Shown: one piece after another, positions 51,247 through 60,568 of the stretch
How positions within the stretch are numbered: the stretch's first letter is position 1
Layout: the number at the start of each line of letters is the position of its first letter
Source: Acaudatibacter sp050729515
GTDB lineage: Bacteria; Pseudomonadota; Alphaproteobacteria; Caulobacterales; Caulobacteraceae
Direction of reading: 5' to 3'
Length of the DNA stretch: 64,000 nt
Assembly: GCA_050729515.1 (NCBI GenBank)
Contig: JBOHLG010000004.1
Location: 62,001 to 126,000 of the forward strand
Notes under the pieces: generated by a model
The model's input: only the letters and a program-made list of their open reading frames with translations
Database searches by the model: none
Told to the model about the DNA's origin: nothing
Position numbers and translations under genes: made by a program

Positions 51247-51825
51247 ATGATCGCGGTCATCGATAACTACGATAGCTTCACCTACAACCTCGTCCATTTC
51301 CTGGCTGAGATCGGCGCCGCCACCCGGGTGTGGCGCAATGATTCGATCGCCGCCGCCGAGCTTCTCGCCCTCAAGCCCCAAGGCGTCGTGCTCTCGCCGG
51401 GACCCTGCACACCCAATGAAGCCGGCATCTGTCTCGAACTTGTCGCCTTGGCGGGAGACGATCTACCCATCTTGGGCGTCTGCCTCGGCCACCAGGCGAT
51501 CGGCCAGGCTCTCGGGGGCAAGGTGGTGGCGGCCAAGTCCATTGTGCACGGCAAGACAAGTCCGATCCGCCACCGCGGCGAGGGCCTCTTCCAGGGTCTT
51601 CCAGACGGGTTTTCGGCGACCCGCTATCATAGCCTGGCGCTCGAAGAGCGATCGCTCCCCGGTCGGCTCAAGATCGACGCCTGGACGGATGATGGAGAGA
51701 TCATGGCGATCGCCGATCGTGATCGGCCGGTCTTCGGCGTCCAGTTCCATCCCGAGTCCATCGCCACCCAGAACGGCCATCGTCTGCTCGCCAATTTCAT
51801 TGGCGAAGCCGCCGCCGCCCGCTGA
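51247..51825 (+). CDS. trpG: Anthranilate synthase glutamine amidotransferase subunit
   Basis: 192 residues, class I amidotransferase: IAVIDNYDSFTYNLVHFLAE, LSPGPCTPNEAG, the nucleophile in GVCLGHQAIGQALGGKV, and catalytic H and E in FGVQFHPESIATQNG. Supplies ammonia to TrpE, whose gene is not in the window. First gene of trpGDC; its stop shares one base with the trpD start (TGATG). It could also serve PabB. Confidence 0.95.
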   Translation: MIAVIDNYDSFTYNLVHFLAEIGAATRVWRNDSIAAAELLALKPQGVVLSPGPCTPNEAGICLELVALAGDDLPILGVCLGHQAIGQALGGKVVAAKSIVHGKTSPIRHRGEGLFQGLPDGFSATRYHSLALEERSLPGRLKIDAWTDDGEIMAIADRDRPVFGVQFHPESIATQNGHRLLANFIGEAAAAR

Positions 51826-52841
51826 TGTCTTCGGAGTTCCGCGCCCTGCTGGGCCGCCTCGCCGACGGCGCCACCCTCACCGAGGCGGACGCCGAAGCCT
51901 TCTTCGCCGCTTGCCTGAGGGGAGAGCCATCGCCGGCGCAGGTCGCCGCCGCAGTGACAGCCATGCGCCTGCGCGGGGAAACTCTTGGCGAGATCACCGC
52001 CTGCGCTCGCGCATTGCGGCGGGCCGCTGTGCGTCTCGAGCATCCCTACGACGCGATCGACGTCTGTGGGACCGGCGGCGACGGCGCCCACAGTCTTAAC
52101 ATCTCAACCGCTGTGGCCCTGGTCGCCGCCGGCGGCGGGCTCAAGGTCGCCAAGCACGGCGCCCGAGCCGTCTCCTCCCGATCGGGCTCGTCCGACGTCC
52201 TGGAGGCGCTGGGGGTCGATATCGGCGCCGATCTTACTCGCCAGCGTCGGTGCCTCGATGAGGCCGGGATCTGTTTCCTCTTCGCATCCTCCCACCACGG
52301 AGCCATGCGCCATGTCATGCCGATCCGGCGAGATCTCGGCTTCCGTACCATTTTCAACCTCTTGGGACCGCTTTCCAATCCGGCCGGAGCGAGCCGTCAG
52401 CTCCTCGGCGTCTTCGATTCGCGCTGGGTCGAGCCCCTGGCCCGAGCCCTTGGCGCGCTTGGCGCCCATCGCGCCTGGGTGGTCCATGGCCAAGGGCTCG
52501 ACGAGATGACCACCGCTGGTCCGACCGATGTCGCCGAGTGGCGCGAAGGAAGCATACGGCTGTTTCGCATCACGCCCGAAGCGGTCGGCCTCAAGCGCGC
52601 CGCGCTCTCCGATCTTGTCGGCGGAACGCCCGCCGAGAACGCCGCCGCCATGCGCCGCTTGCTCGAGGGAGAGGTTGGTCCCTACCGGGACATCGTCCTG
52701 CTCAACGCCGCCGCCGCCTTTCTCATCTCCGAAAAGGTCGAAACGCTTCGCGAGGGCGCGCAGATGGCCGCCCAATCCATCGACAGCGGCGCCGCGTCGT
52801 GCGCGCTGAACGCTCTGGTGCGAATTTCCAACAAGCGATGA
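51825..52841 (+). CDS. trpD: Anthranilate phosphoribosyltransferase
   Basis: 338 residues. Substrate loops: VCGTGGDGAHSLNISTAVAL, KHGARAVSSRSGSSDVLEAL, and the HHGAMRHVMPIRRDLGFRTI and NLLGPLSNPAG segments. Converts anthranilate and PRPP to phosphoribosylanthranilate. Its stop overlaps the trpC start in ATGA, and its start overlaps trpG, so the three genes are translated as a unit. Confidence 0.96.
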   Translation: MSSEFRALLGRLADGATLTEADAEAFFAACLRGEPSPAQVAAAVTAMRLRGETLGEITACARALRRAAVRLEHPYDAIDVCGTGGDGAHSLNISTAVALVAAGGGLKVAKHGARAVSSRSGSSDVLEALGVDIGADLTRQRRCLDEAGICFLFASSHHGAMRHVMPIRRDLGFRTIFNLLGPLSNPAGASRQLLGVFDSRWVEPLARALGALGAHRAWVVHGQGLDEMTTAGPTDVAEWREGSIRLFRITPEAVGLKRAALSDLVGGTPAENAAAMRRLLEGEVGPYRDIVLLNAAAAFLISEKVETLREGAQMAAQSIDSGAASCALNALVRISNKR

Positions 52842-53632
52842 TCCCGGACATCCTCGCCAGAATCGCCCGCTACAAGGCCGATGAGGTAGCCGCCGGCAAG
52901 GCGGAGCGGCCGATCGCGCGGCTCGAAGCGCAAGCGCGCGCAGCGGCGCGGCCGCGCGGATTTCGCGCTGCACTCGAAAACGCCTCGAAGGGCGGGCGGG
53001 CCGCTCTCATCGCCGAGGTCAAAAGGGCCTCGCCTTCGGCGGGCGAGATCCGCGCCGACTTTGATCCGGCCTCGATCGCCAGGGCCTATGAGGCGGGGGG
53101 GGCGACCTGCCTTTCGGTACTTACCGATGGCCCGAGCTTCCAAGGCGACCCGAGCGATCTGGCGGCCGCCCTCGCGGCGAGCGCCCTCCCCTGCCTTCGC
53201 AAGGACTTCCTCCTTGATCCCTGGCAAGTGACCCAGTCGCGCGCCATGGCCGCGGACGCCGTCCTCGTCATCCTGGCCCTCGTGGAAGACAGCTGCGCCG
53301 CCGACCTTATCGCCGAGGCCGAGCGGCTGGAGATGGACGCTCTCGTCGAGGTCCATGACGACATCGAGCTCGAACGCGCCCTCAAGCTCGGATCGAAGTT
53401 GATAGGGATCAACAATCGCGATCTTCGCACCTTCCGGACCAGACTATCGACCACTCTGGACCTCGCGCCGAAGGTCCCGCGAGAAGTCCTCCTGGCCGCT
53501 GAGAGCGGCATCGCCTCGCGAGCCGATGTCGAGAAGCTTGAGGCGGCGGGGGCGAGAGCCATCCTGGTCGGCGAAAGCCTGATGCGCGCGCCCGATCCGG
53601 AGCACGCCACCCGCGCTCTCCTGGGCCGCTGA
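52838..53632 (+). CDS. trpC: Indole-3-glycerol-phosphate synthase
   Basis: 264-residue TIM barrel: FRAALENASKGGRAALIAEV, KRASPSAGEIRADFDPASIA, LSVLTDGPSFQGDPSDL, LRKDFLLDPWQV, VEVHDDIELERAL, LIGINNRDLRTF and LAAESGIASRADVEKLEAAG with the terminal AILVGESLMRA. Catalyses ring closure of CdRP. Monofunctional, not fused to TrpF. End of the trp cluster; lexA follows 97 bases later with its own promoter. Confidence 0.96.
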   Translation: MIPDILARIARYKADEVAAGKAERPIARLEAQARAAARPRGFRAALENASKGGRAALIAEVKRASPSAGEIRADFDPASIARAYEAGGATCLSVLTDGPSFQGDPSDLAAALAASALPCLRKDFLLDPWQVTQSRAMAADAVLVILALVEDSCAADLIAEAERLEMDALVEVHDDIELERALKLGSKLIGINNRDLRTFRTRLSTTLDLAPKVPREVLLAAESGIASRADVEKLEAAGARAILVGESLMRAPDPEHATRALLGR

Positions 53633-53645
53633 TGGGCGAGTTCGC

Positions 53646-53674
53646 TTGACAACGGGCGAGAACACTCGGAGAAC
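53646..53674 (+). promoter_or_regulatory. lexA promoter with SOS box
   Basis: A TTGACA -35 hexamer at 53646-53651 is followed by GAAC-ACTCGGA-GAAC at 53660-53674. This is the reverse complement of GTTC-N7-GTTC, the direct-repeat LexA site of Alphaproteobacteria. It lies 55 bases ahead of lexA, consistent with autorepression. The -10 is not well matched (possibly within 53669-53686). Confidence 0.72.
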
Positions 53675-53729
53675 ACCCGATAAGTTGTTGATTTGTTCCG
53701 CCTGATTCGGCTCGAAAGGCGAGGCGTCC

Positions 53730-54407
53730 ATGCTCACCCGCAAGCAACATGAACTGCTGATGTTCATCCACCAGAGGATCAAGGAGACTGGCGTTTCTCC
53801 TTCATTCGATGAGATGAAGGAGGCGCTCGATCTGGCCTCGAAATCGGGAATCCATCGTCTGATCACCGCCCTGGAGGAACGCGGGTTCCTGAAGCGCCTC
53901 GCCCACCGCGCCCGGGCGATCGAAATCACCCGGCTGCCTCAGCAGGCCGCCGCCGGTGCGCCAGGCGGCCGTGGGGGCTTCCGTCCGACCGTGGTCGAAG
54001 GCGACCGACAGGCGAGCGGGGCGCTGAGAGAGGTGCCTGTCCTCGGCCGGATCGCCGCCGGTTCGCCGATCGAAGCCATCCAGCATGAGCGGGGGCGCCT
54101 CTCGCTGCCTGAGGCGCTCCTAGGACCGGGCGAGCATTTCATCCTCGACGTCCACGGCGATTCAATGATCCAGGCCGGGATTCTCGACGGAGACCAGGTG
54201 ATCATCCGCAAGACCGATGTCGCCAATTCGGGCGAGATCGTCGTCGCCCTGGTCATGGGCGAAGAAGCGACCCTGAAGCGCCTTCGCCGCAAAGGCGCAT
54301 CGATCGCTTTGGAAGCGGCCAATCCCGCCTACGAGACGCGGATCTTCGGTCCCGATCAAGTCGAAGTGCAGGGAAAGCTCGTCGGGCTCATCCGCCGCTA
54401 CCACTAA
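53730..54407 (+). CDS. lexA: SOS repressor LexA
   Basis: 225 residues. Winged helix with MLTRKQHELLMFIHQRIKET and SGIHRLITALEERGFLKRL; self-cleavage at Ala110-Gly111 (GRIAAGSPIE) by Ser145 (HGDSMIQAG) and Lys183 (ATLKRL). Represses DNA-damage genes until RecA filaments trigger cleavage. The start at 53730 is canonical for the family. Its end overlaps the 3' end of comEC by 20 bases, convergent. Confidence 0.97.
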   Translation: MLTRKQHELLMFIHQRIKETGVSPSFDEMKEALDLASKSGIHRLITALEERGFLKRLAHRARAIEITRLPQQAAAGAPGGRGGFRPTVVEGDRQASGALREVPVLGRIAAGSPIEAIQHERGRLSLPEALLGPGEHFILDVHGDSMIQAGILDGDQVIIRKTDVANSGEIVVALVMGEEATLKRLRRKGASIALEAANPAYETRIFGPDQVEVQGKLVGLIRRYH

Positions 54408-56553
54408 GCGTCCACGGACGATCGCCCCGGAGCGGCTGGGACCACCGGAAGAGCCAGCCCTTCTTCGAGCGATAGATTTCGGCCGCTCCAAGACGATGGA
54501 AGTCCGCGGGCCTCAGCACAAGAGCGCCGTCGCACTCGCCCGGCGTCGGCTCGGGCGCGCGCAGGATGAAGATGTCGGCGCCGTCGCAGATCCGGGAAAG
54601 ACGCGCCATCGAGACGCGGCGCCGCGTCCACCAGGCTGCGATCGCGGGACGAAACTCGCCGATCGGAGCGCAGCCTGACCGATTGCAGTCGAAATGTGCA
54701 TAGGCCGCCGCAACCGGATCGACGGGAACTTTCAGGTCGTGTCTCTGCGCCAGGACTCCGGTGGCGTAGAGGCGCACGCCGGGCTTCATGGCGATCTCCT
54801 CTCCGCCCGCGACGATGGCCGCGTCATTGCCGTCTGATGCGATCCAGGCGACCGGCGGAGCGGGTCGCGGCCAGAGCGCGACGGCGGCCGCAAGAGGCAG
54901 CGCGACCCATCTCAAGGGGCCCCGCCACAGACAGGCGAAGAGGATGCCGAAATAGGAGAGAATAAGGGCGAGTGGCGGCGCGCTCGCCATGACCAGTCCC
55001 GATCCTGGCGCTCGGGCGAAGATGTGACCGATCATGACCACGAGATTCGCCGCCCAGCCGGCGATGAAGAAGAGGGGCGCCGCCGCTCCATGGCCAAGCT
55101 TCACGGCCTCGACGAGCAGGCAAAGGGCCAACATCGGCATGAGCGCGACCGAGGCGATGAAGTCGGCGGAAAGATTGGCGAGGACTCCATAATTGGCGAT
55201 CCGGTTGAAATGTTGAATGGCGAACGGCCCGGTCGCCGCGCCGGCGACCAGACTCACCATGAACATTGCGATCGTCCATTCGCGCACGCGCTGCAGGACG
55301 CTGAGGGGCCAGGGGAGGCCCCGCGCGGGCGCCCGCCTCGGCCAAAGCTCCGCCAGCGCAAGCAGGGAGGCGGTAGCGCAGAACGACATCTCGAAACCGG
55401 GCTGAACAACGACTTCCGGCTCCATGACGAGGATGGCGAGCGCCGCCAGCGCGAGCGAATGAAGGCTGATCGCCCTTCGATCGAGAAGGATCGCCGCAAA
55501 CGCGACCGAGGCGGTGATCGCCGCCCGCCGGGCCGGGGCATGGGCGCCTGAAAGGACAAGGTAGGCGGCCACCGTCGCCAGCGCGGCGGCAGCCGCGACT
55601 TTCTTGCCGTTGACGCGAAGAGCGAGCCACGGCCACGCCGCTATCGAGAGTCGAAAGGCGAAAAAGGCGAAGCCGCTCAAGGCGGCGGTGTGCAGACCTG
55701 CTATGGCGAGCATGTGGGCGAGGCCTGAGGCGCGCAAGTCGTCGCGGTCGGCCTGTGGAAGCCAATCCTGATGGCTGGTGGTCACCGCCGCGGCCAGGCC
55801 GGCTCCGCCCTCGTCGGCGCGGCCAAGAACCCTGTGGATGTCGGCGACAAGGCGCTTGGCGAGGTTCCATCGCGCCCGATTGACCGCCATCTCCAGGCGC
55901 AACCGCCAGGGCGCCGGGGCGAGCTCGACGGGCCTCCAGGGTTGTGTCGCCAGCCCCACCCCTCCGATTCCTTCGAACCAGGCGTCGCGGGCGAAATCGT
56001 AGGCGCCGGGCGCAGCCGGACCAGGCGGCGGATCGATCAGGGCGGTGAGCATGATCGCCTGCCCCGGCGTCGGCGCGGCTTCAGGTCCGCCGCCATCGGC
56101 CAGGACGATGCGGACCAGGTGCGGGGTCATTTCCGGCGCGAGACCCGCGACCCGCACCGGCGCGATGAGCGCTCGCTCGCCACGCGGACTGGGGTTTTCG
56201 ATTTCGACGACGAAGCCTTCAAGGCCGCGCATGCCCAAGCCCGCAGGGGCCACCGGAGCAGCGAGGCGATCGCTGTGGACTTTGGCGACGAAGAGCCCTC
56301 CTGCGGCGATCGCGGCGAGCGCGACGGCGGTGGCGGCGGCGCCGTGGCGCCCCATGCGTCGCACGAGGATCGCGGCGGCGGCGGCTCCGATGAAGAGGAG
56401 AGCCAGCGGCCAAAGCAACGGTTCTGTCCTCAGGTCGAGATAGAGCGCGGCCCCGACCCCGAAGGCCACCGGGACCCAGAGACCGAAGCGCCCTTCCTGA
56501 AGGGCGAGCTGGGCCCTAAGCCAGCCTGGGGCTCCCGCCAGCCTAGGCCGCAA
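54388..56553 (-). CDS. comEC: ComEC/Rec2 DNA-uptake channel protein
   Basis: 721 residues, inner-membrane channel for single-stranded DNA in natural competence. An N-terminal DUF4131 segment with OB-like region (LEGFVVEIENPSPRGERALI) precedes the Competence domain, with SGLAHMLAIAGLHTAALSGF, LVLSGAHAPARRAAITASVA and RIANYGVLANLSADFIASV. The usual metallo-beta-lactamase domain is not recognisable; the C-terminus has a cysteine pair (FDCNRSGCAP) and an ICDGADIFILR stretch. TTG at 56553 is chosen because longer starts overlap divergent gltX. Confidence 0.88.
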   Translation of the reverse strand: MRPRLAGAPGWLRAQLALQEGRFGLWVPVAFGVGAALYLDLRTEPLLWPLALLFIGAAAAAILVRRMGRHGAAATAVALAAIAAGGLFVAKVHSDRLAAPVAPAGLGMRGLEGFVVEIENPSPRGERALIAPVRVAGLAPEMTPHLVRIVLADGGGPEAAPTPGQAIMLTALIDPPPGPAAPGAYDFARDAWFEGIGGVGLATQPWRPVELAPAPWRLRLEMAVNRARWNLAKRLVADIHRVLGRADEGGAGLAAAVTTSHQDWLPQADRDDLRASGLAHMLAIAGLHTAALSGFAFFAFRLSIAAWPWLALRVNGKKVAAAAALATVAAYLVLSGAHAPARRAAITASVAFAAILLDRRAISLHSLALAALAILVMEPEVVVQPGFEMSFCATASLLALAELWPRRAPARGLPWPLSVLQRVREWTIAMFMVSLVAGAATGPFAIQHFNRIANYGVLANLSADFIASVALMPMLALCLLVEAVKLGHGAAAPLFFIAGWAANLVVMIGHIFARAPGSGLVMASAPPLALILSYFGILFACLWRGPLRWVALPLAAAVALWPRPAPPVAWIASDGNDAAIVAGGEEIAMKPGVRLYATGVLAQRHDLKVPVDPVAAAYAHFDCNRSGCAPIGEFRPAIAAWWTRRRVSMARLSRICDGADIFILRAPEPTPGECDGALVLRPADFHRLGAAEIYRSKKGWLFRWSQPLRGDRPWTLSGSGG

Positions 56554-56632
56554 CCCGCCGAGCGTGCTATGGCCCGCCCGCCCCCGGCGCCAGACCCCTT
56601 GGGCGCCGGCGCGGCCCCCTTCGAGGACCGCG

Positions 56633-58027
56633 ATGTCGCCATCCGATCGCCCCGTCGTCACCCGCTTCGCCCCTTCGCCCACCGGTGCGCTGCACATAGG
56701 CAACGCAAGAGCGGCCCTTTTCAACTGGCTCTATGCCCGCCACCGCGGCGGAATGTTCCTTTTGAGGATCGAAGACACTGACCGCCGACGCTCCACGCCC
56801 GAAGCGGTCCAGGTGATCTACGACTCCCTCCAGTGGCTCGGCCTCGCCTGGGACGGAGAGCCGATCCTCCAGTCCGCGCGGGCTGAACGCCATCGCGCCG
56901 CCGTCGACCGCCTCCTGGAAGCCGGATGGGCCTATCGCTGTCATCTCTCCCCCGAGGAAGCCGAGGCGGCCCGCGAAACCTCGCGGACCAACGGATACGC
57001 GCTTCGCTCCCCCTGGCGCGACAAGGCGGGGAATCCGGACGCCCCGCATGTGGTGCGCTTCAAGACGCCAATGGATGGCGCGACAGTCATCGATGACGCG
57101 ATCCGCGGCGAAGTCAGCTTCGCCAACAAGGACCTTGAGGACTTCGTGCTCCTGCGCACCGACGGCACGACGATTTACAACTTGGCGGTCACCGTCGATG
57201 ACCACGATATGGGGATCACGCACGTGATCCGCGGAGAGGAGCATCTCTCCAACGCCGGGCGACAGAGCCTGCTTTATCGCGGACTGGGCTGGGAGACGCC
57301 GATCTTCGCCCACCTGCCGATGATCCTGGGCGATGACGGCGCCAAGCTTTCCAAACGTCACGGAGCCCAATCAGTCGGAGAGTTCCGCGCCATGGGCTAC
57401 CTGCCCGAGGCGCTGAGAAACTATCTGGCCAAGCTCGGCTGGGGCCATGGCGATGACGAACTCTTCTCCGACGAGGAGGCGATCGCCTGGTTCGATGTCG
57501 TCGATGTGGTGAAGGCGGCGGCCAAGCTCGACAGGACCAAACTCAATTTCGTCAACAACCACTACATCCGGACCGCCGACGACGAGCGACTGGCCGGCCT
57601 GGTCGTTCAATCGCTGGGCGCAGAGACGCTCGCCCAAAGCGCGCGCGAGCGTCTCCCCAGGGCGATCGCGGCGGTCAAGGAAGGAGCGAAGACCATCGTC
57701 GATCTGGCGGCTCTCTGCCGCTTCGCTTTGGCTGAGAGGCCGCTGGCGGTCGACGCCAAGATCGCTCAGCTCCTCGACGAGGAGACCCGCGACCGCTTGG
57801 GACGTCTTTGCGACTGCCTCGCCAACGCCGAGCCCTGGGAGGCGGCGGAGCTCGCCGATCGGCTGCGCGCCTTCGCCCAGTCAGAAGGAGTTGGGCTGGG
57901 GCGTTTCGGCCCGGCTCTGCGCGGCGTGCTCTCAGGCGGATGGGGCGCCCCGGATCTAGCCGGAGCGCTCGCCACTCTGGGCCGTCAGGAGAGCCTGGAT
58001 CGGATCGCCGACGCCCTTTCGCGCTAG
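56633..58027 (+). CDS. gltX: Glutamyl-tRNA synthetase
   Basis: 464 residues, class Ib. The HIGH signature is in RFAPSPTGALHIGNARAALF and KMSKS-like KLSKRHGAQSVGEF; middle LRIEDTDRRRSTPEA, GITHVIRGEEHLSNAGRQSL and LPEALRNYLAKLGWGHGD are all GltX. The ATG at 56633 fits the family. Divergent from comEC (79-base gap), followed by gltA. One of possibly two GluRS copies, as is frequent in Alphaproteobacteria. Confidence 0.96.
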   Translation: MSPSDRPVVTRFAPSPTGALHIGNARAALFNWLYARHRGGMFLLRIEDTDRRRSTPEAVQVIYDSLQWLGLAWDGEPILQSARAERHRAAVDRLLEAGWAYRCHLSPEEAEAARETSRTNGYALRSPWRDKAGNPDAPHVVRFKTPMDGATVIDDAIRGEVSFANKDLEDFVLLRTDGTTIYNLAVTVDDHDMGITHVIRGEEHLSNAGRQSLLYRGLGWETPIFAHLPMILGDDGAKLSKRHGAQSVGEFRAMGYLPEALRNYLAKLGWGHGDDELFSDEEAIAWFDVVDVVKAAAKLDRTKLNFVNNHYIRTADDERLAGLVVQSLGAETLAQSARERLPRAIAAVKEGAKTIVDLAALCRFALAERPLAVDAKIAQLLDEETRDRLGRLCDCLANAEPWEAAELADRLRAFAQSEGVGLGRFGPALRGVLSGGWGAPDLAGALATLGRQESLDRIADALSR

Positions 58028-58096
58028 GCGCAAGGCGCTATAAGGCGGCGGTCGCGTCCCTTTGGGCGAGGCTCCCGACCCTCGAAGAGGATTGTA

Positions 58097-59386
58097 GTGG
58101 GAATGACCGATCCCGCCACCCTGACATTGGGCAACACCAGCTATGAACTGGCGCGTATCAAGGGAACGGCCGGCCCCGATGTGATCGATGTTCGCAAGCT
58201 CTATGGGGAGGCGGATGTCTTCACGTTCGATCCGGGCTTCACCTCGACCGCCAGTTGCGAGAGCAAAATCACCTACATCGATGGCGAGGCCGGGATGCTC
58301 CTCCATCGCGGCTACCCGATCGAAGAACTTGCCGAGCATTCGAGCTTTCTCGAGGTCTGCTATCTGCTCCTGAACGGCGAACTGCCCAATGCGGCGGAAT
58401 TCGCCGACTTCGAGCATGCGATCACCTATCACACCATGCTACATGCTCAGTTCGACCGGTTCTTTACGGGTTTCCGATCGGACGCCCACCCCATGGCGAT
58501 CATGACTGGCGCAGTCGGCGCCCTCTCGGCTTTCTACCACGACAGCATCAACGTCGATGACGCTGAACAGCGCAAGATCAGCGCCCATCGCCTGATCGCG
58601 AAAATGCCGACGATCGCGGCCCGCGCGTACAAATATTCGATCGGCCAGCCCTTCGTGAGCCCCAGGAACGACAACACCTACGCCGAGAACTTCCTTCGCA
58701 TGGCGTTCTCCGTCCCGGCCGAGAAGTGGAAGCCGAACGCCGTCCTCACCCGCGCGATGGACAGGATCTTCATTCTCCACGCCGATCACGAGCAAAACGC
58801 CTCGACCTCGACCGTGCGTCTCGCCGGCTCCTCCGGCGCCAATCCGTTCGCCTGCATCGCGGCCGGAATCGCCTGCCTTTGGGGCCCCGCCCACGGCGGC
58901 GCCAATGAGGAGGCGCTCATGATGCTCGACGAGATCGGCAGCGTCGACAGGATTCCCGAATTCCTTGAAGGGGTGAAGAACCGGCGATATCGCCTTTCCG
59001 GCTTCGGCCACCGCGTCTACAAGAATTACGATCCACGAGCCAAGATGATGCAGAAAACCTGCCATGAGGTGCTCGATGAGATCGGTGATCAAGACGAGCC
59101 TCTGTTCAAAGTTGCTCGGGAGCTCGAAAAGATCGCCCTCGCTGACGATTACTTCATTGAACACAAACTCTTCCCAAACGTCGACTTCTATTCTGGCATC
59201 ACCCTCAAGGCCATGGGCTTTCCGACCACCATGTTCACCGCCCTCTTTGCGCTTGCTCGGACGGTGGGCTGGATCAGCCAGTGGAAGGAGATGTTCGAGG
59301 ACCCCAAGCGGAAGATCGGACGGCCTCGCCAGCTCTACACTGGCCCCTTACGGCGCACCTACACACCCATTGAAAAGCGGGATTGA
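58097..59386 (+). CDS. gltA: Citrate synthase, type II
   Basis: 429 residues. N-terminal small domain (FTFDPGFTSTASCESKITYI), then the active-site segments ADHEQNASTSTVRLAGSSGA, WGPAHGGANEEALMML and SGFGHRVYKNYDPRAKMMQK. Condenses oxaloacetate and acetyl-CoA; hexameric, NADH-sensitive type. GTG at 58097 is used because GAGG lies seven bases upstream; an ATG two codons in is an alternative. Convergent with lpxB. Confidence 0.97.
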   Translation: MGMTDPATLTLGNTSYELARIKGTAGPDVIDVRKLYGEADVFTFDPGFTSTASCESKITYIDGEAGMLLHRGYPIEELAEHSSFLEVCYLLLNGELPNAAEFADFEHAITYHTMLHAQFDRFFTGFRSDAHPMAIMTGAVGALSAFYHDSINVDDAEQRKISAHRLIAKMPTIAARAYKYSIGQPFVSPRNDNTYAENFLRMAFSVPAEKWKPNAVLTRAMDRIFILHADHEQNASTSTVRLAGSSGANPFACIAAGIACLWGPAHGGANEEALMMLDEIGSVDRIPEFLEGVKNRRYRLSGFGHRVYKNYDPRAKMMQKTCHEVLDEIGDQDEPLFKVARELEKIALADDYFIEHKLFPNVDFYSGITLKAMGFPTTMFTALFALARTVGWISQWKEMFEDPKRKIGRPRQLYTGPLRRTYTPIEKRD

Positions 59387-59401
59387 GGCGGCTCAGCCGC
59401 C
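59387..59401. terminator. Short GC hairpin between gltA and lpxB
   Basis: GGCGGC-TCA-GCCGCC directly after the gltA stop, overlapping the lpxB stop codon on the other strand. A candidate bidirectional transcription stop; no U-tract. Confidence 0.35.
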
Positions 59402-60568
59402 GGGCGCGGCCAATCCCGCCTTCAAGAGTTCGACGAGCGCATCGGCGGCGGCGGCGGACGGGTCGGCGATCCCTCCTCGAAGGATCGACAATGCCGCCGA
59501 CTGCTCGGCGATGCGCGCGGAGCGCACGGCCGGATCATCCAGGAGCGGCGCCAGATCGGCGGCCAGTCGTCCAGGGGTGCATGCGCCCTGCACGCGTTCG
59601 GGAACCACGAAGCGGCCGGCCGCGACGTTCACCAGGGTGATGAAAGGGGTGCGGATGAGAAGCTTCGCGGCCAAGTAAGTGGCGGAGCCTAGCCTGTAGG
59701 CCGCGACGACCGGCGTTGCGGCGGCAGCCAGTTGGACGACCGCGGTCCCGCTGCAGGCGAGCGCCGCGTGGGCCGCCCGCATGGCTGCGAGCCGATCGCG
59801 GCGACCCTCGATGAGGCGGACCGGGTCGGTCCAGCTTGCAACTTGCCCGGCCAGCGTCGAGCCGAGCCCATCGGCAGCTGCAATGATGACGTCGAGATTG
59901 GGTCGGTCTCGTCTCAATCGCCGGGCCGTCTCCTCGAAGATGTGAAGCAGCCGGCGCACCTCCTGCTGGCGGCTTCCCGGCATCAGCAGAAGGATGGGAT
60001 CGGTCGGCCCGATCCCCAGGCGCACGCGCAAGGCGAGTGGATCCGCGTCGGAGAAGTCCGTCGAAGCCGCCGGGCTCCCGACAAAGGTGGCGGCCAGCCC
60101 CCAATGTTCGAAGAGAGGCGGATCGAAGCTGTTGATTGCCAGCAGATGGTCCACGCGGCCGGCCAGCAGGCGGGCGCGGCCGGCGCGGGTCGCCCACACC
60201 TGCGGCGCCACATACTTGATGATCATGGGTCGCCGCGGCAGACGCCGCAGTCTTGCCGCCAGGCGCTGGCTGAAACCCCATGAGTCGATGAGAACGACCG
60301 CATCCGGCCGCTGCTCGGCGACGTACGCCGCCGCCTGGGCGACCCGGGCGCGGACGCGAGGATAGGCAAGGATCCCCTCGAGCGCGCCGAAAATCGCCAG
60401 GTCGGAAATCGGAAAAAGGCTCTTCACGCCTTCGTCTTCCATGGCGCGGCCTCCAACGCCGATGAACCTTCCTCCAGGCGCGCGCGCGCGCAATGCGCGG
60501 ACGAGGCCCGCGCCCAGCTCATCGGCCGAGGGCTCCAGAGCGGAGATGAAGACGTTCGGCGGATTCAA
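59393..60568 (-). CDS. lpxB: Lipid A disaccharide synthase
   Basis: 391-residue GT19 enzyme joining 2,3-diacyl-GlcN-1-P to UDP-2,3-diacyl-GlcN at the inner face of the membrane. Motifs: VFISALEPSADELGAGLVRA, RFIGVGGRAMEDEGVKSLFP, PRRPMIIKYVAPQVWATRAG, ILLLMPGSRQQEVRRLLHIF and ALACSGTAVVQLAAAATPVV. The ATG overlaps the lpxI stop (ATGA), so it is the last gene of the lipid A operon. Confidence 0.96.
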   Translation of the reverse strand: MNPPNVFISALEPSADELGAGLVRALRARAPGGRFIGVGGRAMEDEGVKSLFPISDLAIFGALEGILAYPRVRARVAQAAAYVAEQRPDAVVLIDSWGFSQRLAARLRRLPRRPMIIKYVAPQVWATRAGRARLLAGRVDHLLAINSFDPPLFEHWGLAATFVGSPAASTDFSDADPLALRVRLGIGPTDPILLLMPGSRQQEVRRLLHIFEETARRLRRDRPNLDVIIAAADGLGSTLAGQVASWTDPVRLIEGRRDRLAAMRAAHAALACSGTAVVQLAAAATPVVAAYRLGSATYLAAKLLIRTPFITLVNVAAGRFVVPERVQGACTPGRLAADLAPLLDDPAVRSARIAEQSAALSILRGGIADPSAAAADALVELLKAGLAAPGG

